Part shown: positions 43,592-46,377 of the stretch, one piece after another | Layout: each line of letters begins with the position of its first letter | Position numbering within the stretch: the stretch's first letter is position 1 | Origin: Phycisphaerae bacterium | GTDB lineage: Bacteria > Planctomycetota > Phycisphaerae > Phycisphaerales > SM1A02 | Reading direction: 5' to 3' | NCBI GenBank assembly: GCA_002717655.1 | Contig: PBAY01000045.1 | Span: 1-46,377 of the forward strand | DNA: 46,377 nucleotides | Program-made: the position numbers and the translations under genes | The notes under the pieces: model-generated | Seen by the model: the letters and a program-made list of their open reading frames with translations, nothing else | Databases searched by the model: none | Told to the model about the DNA's origin: nothing

Positions 43592-44451
43592 GTCAACTCC
43601 ACTTCAGCGGATTGATGGTTTGGTTCAAGACCGGCCAGTTCATCAACGGTTGCTCTGCCTTCCAGAAACCGACGTACTTCAATGTCATCGGTGGTGCGGA
43701 ATTCTTCAGGAGTGCCTGTCATGCGAACCTGCCCTTCATGCAACAGCACCATCCTATCGGCGATCCGGAAGGAAAGCTGGATATCGTGGGTGACGACGAT
43801 GCTGGTCAACTGAAGTGCATTCTGCAGTCGCCGAATCAGCTCTCCGATGATATCGCTCCGAATTGGATCGAGTCCTGTGGTCGGTTCGTCATACAGAATG
43901 ATGTCAGGTTCCAGGATGATTGCTCTGGCCAGCGCCACACGTTTTCGCTGCCCTCCGGAAAGCGTGGCGGGGTCAACATCGTGGGTCCCGGGCACTCCGA
44001 CCATGTGCAACATCCGCTCAACACGAGTGCGTCGTTCTTCCGCGGTGGCATCGGTGTGTTCACGCAGCGGGAAGCCCACATTCTCACCAACCGACATGGA
44101 GTCGAACAGCGCGCCTTGCTGAAACAGGAAACCGATTCGTCGTCGGATATCGCCGAGTCTCGACTCCTTGAGTTGATCAATGCGTGTCTGATCGAAGTAG
44201 ACCTCGCCGGAATCAGCATGGAGCAACCCAATCAGGTGTTTGAGCATGACACTCTTGCCACATCCGCTTGGACCCATGACGACCGTGGTCTCACCGGGAT
44301 TGAACGCCAGAGTCAGGCCACGCAGGACATGATTTCGACCAAACCGCTTGTGCAGATCCTGCACCTTCATGACCGGTTGTTTCTGGTCATGTGAATCAGC
44401 GTCCGAGGCATCTGCCTGGCTTGTAGATTGAAGTGGTTGGTCTTGGGACAT
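43588..44451 (-). CDS. mlaF: MlaF-family ABC transporter ATP-binding protein
   Basis: 287 aa. Walker A MGPSGCGKSVMLKHL, signature LSGGQRKRVALARAI, Walker B ILYDEPTTGLDPI, H-loop VVTHD. A 25-residue Ser/Asp/Gln-rich leader precedes the domain. It powers retrograde or anterograde phospholipid movement with MlaD (overlapping by 4 nt) and probably the distant MlaE. Divergent from the rhomboid gene with about 180 bp between starts. Confidence 0.93.
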   Translation of the reverse strand: MSQDQPLQSTSQADASDADSHDQKQPVMKVQDLHKRFGRNHVLRGLTLAFNPGETTVVMGPSGCGKSVMLKHLIGLLHADSGEVYFDQTRIDQLKESRLGDIRRRIGFLFQQGALFDSMSVGENVGFPLREHTDATAEERRTRVERMLHMVGVPGTHDVDPATLSGGQRKRVALARAIILEPDIILYDEPTTGLDPIRSDIIGELIRRLQNALQLTSIVVTHDIQLSFRIADRMVLLHEGQVRMTGTPEEFRTTDDIEVRRFLEGRATVDELAGLEPNHQSAEVELT

Positions 44452-44633
44452 GGTGTCTTTCAGGGGCTCTCGGGCTTCGTTTTCAGAATCAGGCTCGGAA
44501 GCTCAAGTCAGGACGTATCATCCCCCGATTCCATGACATGGGCAATCTGAAGGCCCTGAGAATCACAGCGTAGGTGCAGCAGGTTGCCCCTCCACGCTTC
44601 AACAGGCTCCAGCCGGGGCAGAATGAGGATTTG

Positions 44634-45845
44634 ATGGGAATCTACGACCGTGACTACAGCCGAGCCAATCCGCCAATGGGCGGCATGCGGTTTGGTTCAC
44701 GGGAGGTCCTCGGCCGTGGTCGACGTGGCTTCAGCGTAACAGCATGGCTCATCATCGCTTGCGTCGCGGTCTTCGTCATTGACGGGTTCATGCAGAAGCA
44801 GTCTGAATGGGTGCCGATCGGTACCTATTACATGATTGATCAGGAGGCTCCGGCTTCAGGAGCTCTGATTCTGGTTCATACCAATCCACTCTGGAGGGGG
44901 AGTGGGCTGCCCGAGGGTGTCAGCTACGGCGGGATGTTCAATGAATCAAACGTCAAGGTTCTGGGGCGTGACGGCAAGGTGACCACCATGCCACGTCTTA
45001 CAGGGCGGATGTTGCTCGACGCCAATGGTTCGCCCATCGGCGTGGCAGAAGGCCAGTTCATGACGCCTTTGAAACGCTGGCTTCACTTTTCAACCAAGAA
45101 AGTGATTGGTGGCGCGGAACTCTGGCGATTGGTCGGATTCCAGTTCCTTCATGCCGACATGAACCACCTGCTCTTCAACATGATCGGGCTGTTCTTCTTC
45201 GGTCCGCTCGTGGAGCGATTTCTGGGTGGCAAGCGATATCTGGCCTTCTATCTGTTGTGCGGTGTATTTGGTTCACTTCTGTATCTGCTGTTGAATTTCC
45301 TGGGATGGCTCTGGATCGGCCAGCTTGGTCTGCCTGAACTGCCGGGCCTGCTGGTGAATTCAACGGACGTACCGTTGATCGGGGCCTCGGCAGGTGTGTT
45401 TGGTGTCATCGTCGGTGGAGCGATTCTGCAACCTCGCACCATGGTGCTGCTGTTCTTCATCATCCCGATGCGATTGTCCACGCTGGCATTCGTGCTCATC
45501 GGGATGTCGGTGTTCTTCATTCTCATCGGCGATTCCAATGCAGGTGGCGAGGCGGCGCATCTGGGGGGCGCCTTCGCTGGCTGGTACTTCATCCGGCGTC
45601 CGGAACAACTGCATGATCTGTTCAACTTCTTCGGCAAGGTCGACCCCACATCGAAGCACTTTGCGATCAAAGGTGGAGTCAGATCCGGCGCGAGTTCGGC
45701 CGCAGGTCGTTCTCGCTCCGTCGGCAAGACGGACAAGGTGGATCGCATTCTTGACAAGATCCCAAGAGAAGGCATTCAGAGCCTGACGCCAAAGGAAAAA
45801 CGTATTCTTGAAGAAGCGTCCCGTCGGGATCGTGGTCAGTCATGA
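44634..45845 (+). CDS. Rhomboid-family intramembrane serine protease
   Basis: 403 aa from the ATG at 44634 (GAGGAT upstream); the frame is open to 44574. One membrane helix at about 32-52 is followed by an unusually long loop of about 100 residues, then the rhomboid core: FLHADMNHLLFNMIGLFFFG, the catalytic serine in GASAGVFG and the catalytic histidine in AAHLGGAFAGW. A cytoplasmic Ser/Arg/Lys-rich tail ends the protein (KEKRILEEASRRD). It cuts membrane proteins within the bilayer; substrates are unknown. The stop overlaps the tgt start as ATGA. Confidence 0.92.
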   Translation: MGIYDRDYSRANPPMGGMRFGSREVLGRGRRGFSVTAWLIIACVAVFVIDGFMQKQSEWVPIGTYYMIDQEAPASGALILVHTNPLWRGSGLPEGVSYGGMFNESNVKVLGRDGKVTTMPRLTGRMLLDANGSPIGVAEGQFMTPLKRWLHFSTKKVIGGAELWRLVGFQFLHADMNHLLFNMIGLFFFGPLVERFLGGKRYLAFYLLCGVFGSLLYLLLNFLGWLWIGQLGLPELPGLLVNSTDVPLIGASAGVFGVIVGGAILQPRTMVLLFFIIPMRLSTLAFVLIGMSVFFILIGDSNAGGEAAHLGGAFAGWYFIRRPEQLHDLFNFFGKVDPTSKHFAIKGGVRSGASSAAGRSRSVGKTDKVDRILDKIPREGIQSLTPKEKRILEEASRRDRGQS

Positions 45846-46377
45846 GCGATGCCCTGCAGTTTCAGATCACGTCTCGATGCAGGCAGACTCAGGCTCGTGT
45901 CGGTCGTATTGAAACCCTGCATGGCGGATTTGATACCCCTGCATTCATGCCGGTGGGGACCAAAGCCACCGTCAAGGGATTGATGCCGGAGCAGATTGCC
46001 GCCACAGGCAGTCAGATCCTGCTCAACAATGCCTATCACCTTCTGCTTCGGCCTGGCGATGAAATGGTGGCTGAACGAGGTGGGGTACACGAGTTCATGA
46101 GATGGTCAGGGCCGATCCTCACCGACTCCGGTGGCTATCAGGCGTTCTCGATGGCGGACATCAATTCACTTGATGATGAAGGGGTGACCTTCAAGTCCAT
46201 CATCGATGGATCACGCATCCATCTCGGGCCTGAGCGATCGATGAGTGTTCAGAACAATCTTGGTGCGGACATCATCATGGCCTTTGATGATTGTCCTCCG
46301 GCAGGTGATCCCGCAGAAGACGGACCCGCGGCACAAGCGGCGTTTCGTCATCGTCTCGAAGAGGCGGTTGATCGCAC
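45842..46377 (+). CDS. tgt: Queuine tRNA-ribosyltransferase, N-terminal part (cut by window end)
   Basis: The first 178 codons are in the window; the frame is still open at 46377. The ATG overlaps the rhomboid stop by 4 nt. Conserved Tgt segments: GGFDTPAFMPVGTKATVKGL, NNAYHLLLRPG, the active-site ILTDSGGYQAFSM, and GADIIMAFDDCPP. The enzyme swaps guanine 34 for preQ1 in tRNAs with GUN anticodons. Full-length members have about 370-400 aa, so roughly half is missing. Confidence 0.96.
   Translation, partial: MSDALQFQITSRCRQTQARVGRIETLHGGFDTPAFMPVGTKATVKGLMPEQIAATGSQILLNNAYHLLLRPGDEMVAERGGVHEFMRWSGPILTDSGGYQAFSMADINSLDDEGVTFKSIIDGSRIHLGPERSMSVQNNLGADIIMAFDDCPPAGDPAEDGPAAQAAFRHRLEEAVDR

Overview
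The window looks like a stretch of the main chromosome of a marine-type planctomycete, most likely Phycisphaerae or Phycisphaerales. This is inferred from four things. A 16S rRNA 3' end is followed by its own terminator instead of a tRNA/23S spacer. Two secreted proteins carry short dockerin-like Asp/Gly repeats near the C-terminus. There are DUF3553 and Minf_1886 family genes. The envelope genes are Gram-negative in type (TolC, Mla, OmpA-like lipoproteins). I see no mobile element, phage gene, CRISPR array or tRNA gene; nearly everything is housekeeping or envelope biology.

Layout. 1-300: 3' end of 16S rRNA, a structured trailer and a strong intrinsic terminator. 399-5483: a tripartite efflux cassette of the MdtNOP/AaeAB kind: a FUSC inner-membrane protein broken by one in-frame TAG, a convergent TolC-type lipoprotein, and a divergent YtcA-like small lipoprotein plus HlyD-type adaptor. 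5693-7510: secreted endonuclease/exonuclease/phosphatase-fold protein. 7538-16890 (minus): an eight-gene Bat (aerotolerance-type) operon in the order MoxR, DUF58, BatD/DUF4381-like lipoprotein, two von Willebrand A proteins, Q-rich TPR protein, BatD, TPR-SH3 protein, mostly with 4-nt ATGA overlaps. 17055-20541: MtfA-type peptidase, fused chorismate mutase/prephenate dehydrogenase, NADP-type glutamate dehydrogenase. 20772-25698: DUF3553 protein, secreted dockerin-like protein, small coiled-coil protein, a strongly structured intergenic region that may be a non-coding RNA, SRAP protein, zinc-ribbon membrane protein and a transglutaminase-fold protein lacking its catalytic triad. 25734-27454: MlaE permease and an OmpA-like lipoprotein. 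27559-31390: amidohydrolase, 3-methyladenine DNA glycosylase, Minf_1886 protein, AI-2E family permease. 31406-36774 (minus): recG, polX, ffh. 36831-40600: xseA, xseB, prepilin peptidase, second OmpA-like lipoprotein. 40675-46377: Kup potassium transporter, MlaD and MlaF (minus), rhomboid protease and the start of tgt, which runs off the end.

How the genes work together. The Mla-type lipid transporter is split over two loci about 16 kb apart (permease at 26 kb, ATPase and MCE protein at 43-44 kb). DNA repair genes are unusually dense between 28.8 and 38.5 kb (mpg, polX, recG, xseA, xseB), with SRAP nearby. The best leads for something new are the structured RNA candidate at about 23288-23510, the in-frame amber codon in the FUSC gene, the hairpin that overlaps the ribosome-binding region of mlaE, and the triad-less transglutaminase. 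No wholly new multi-gene system is evident from sequence alone.
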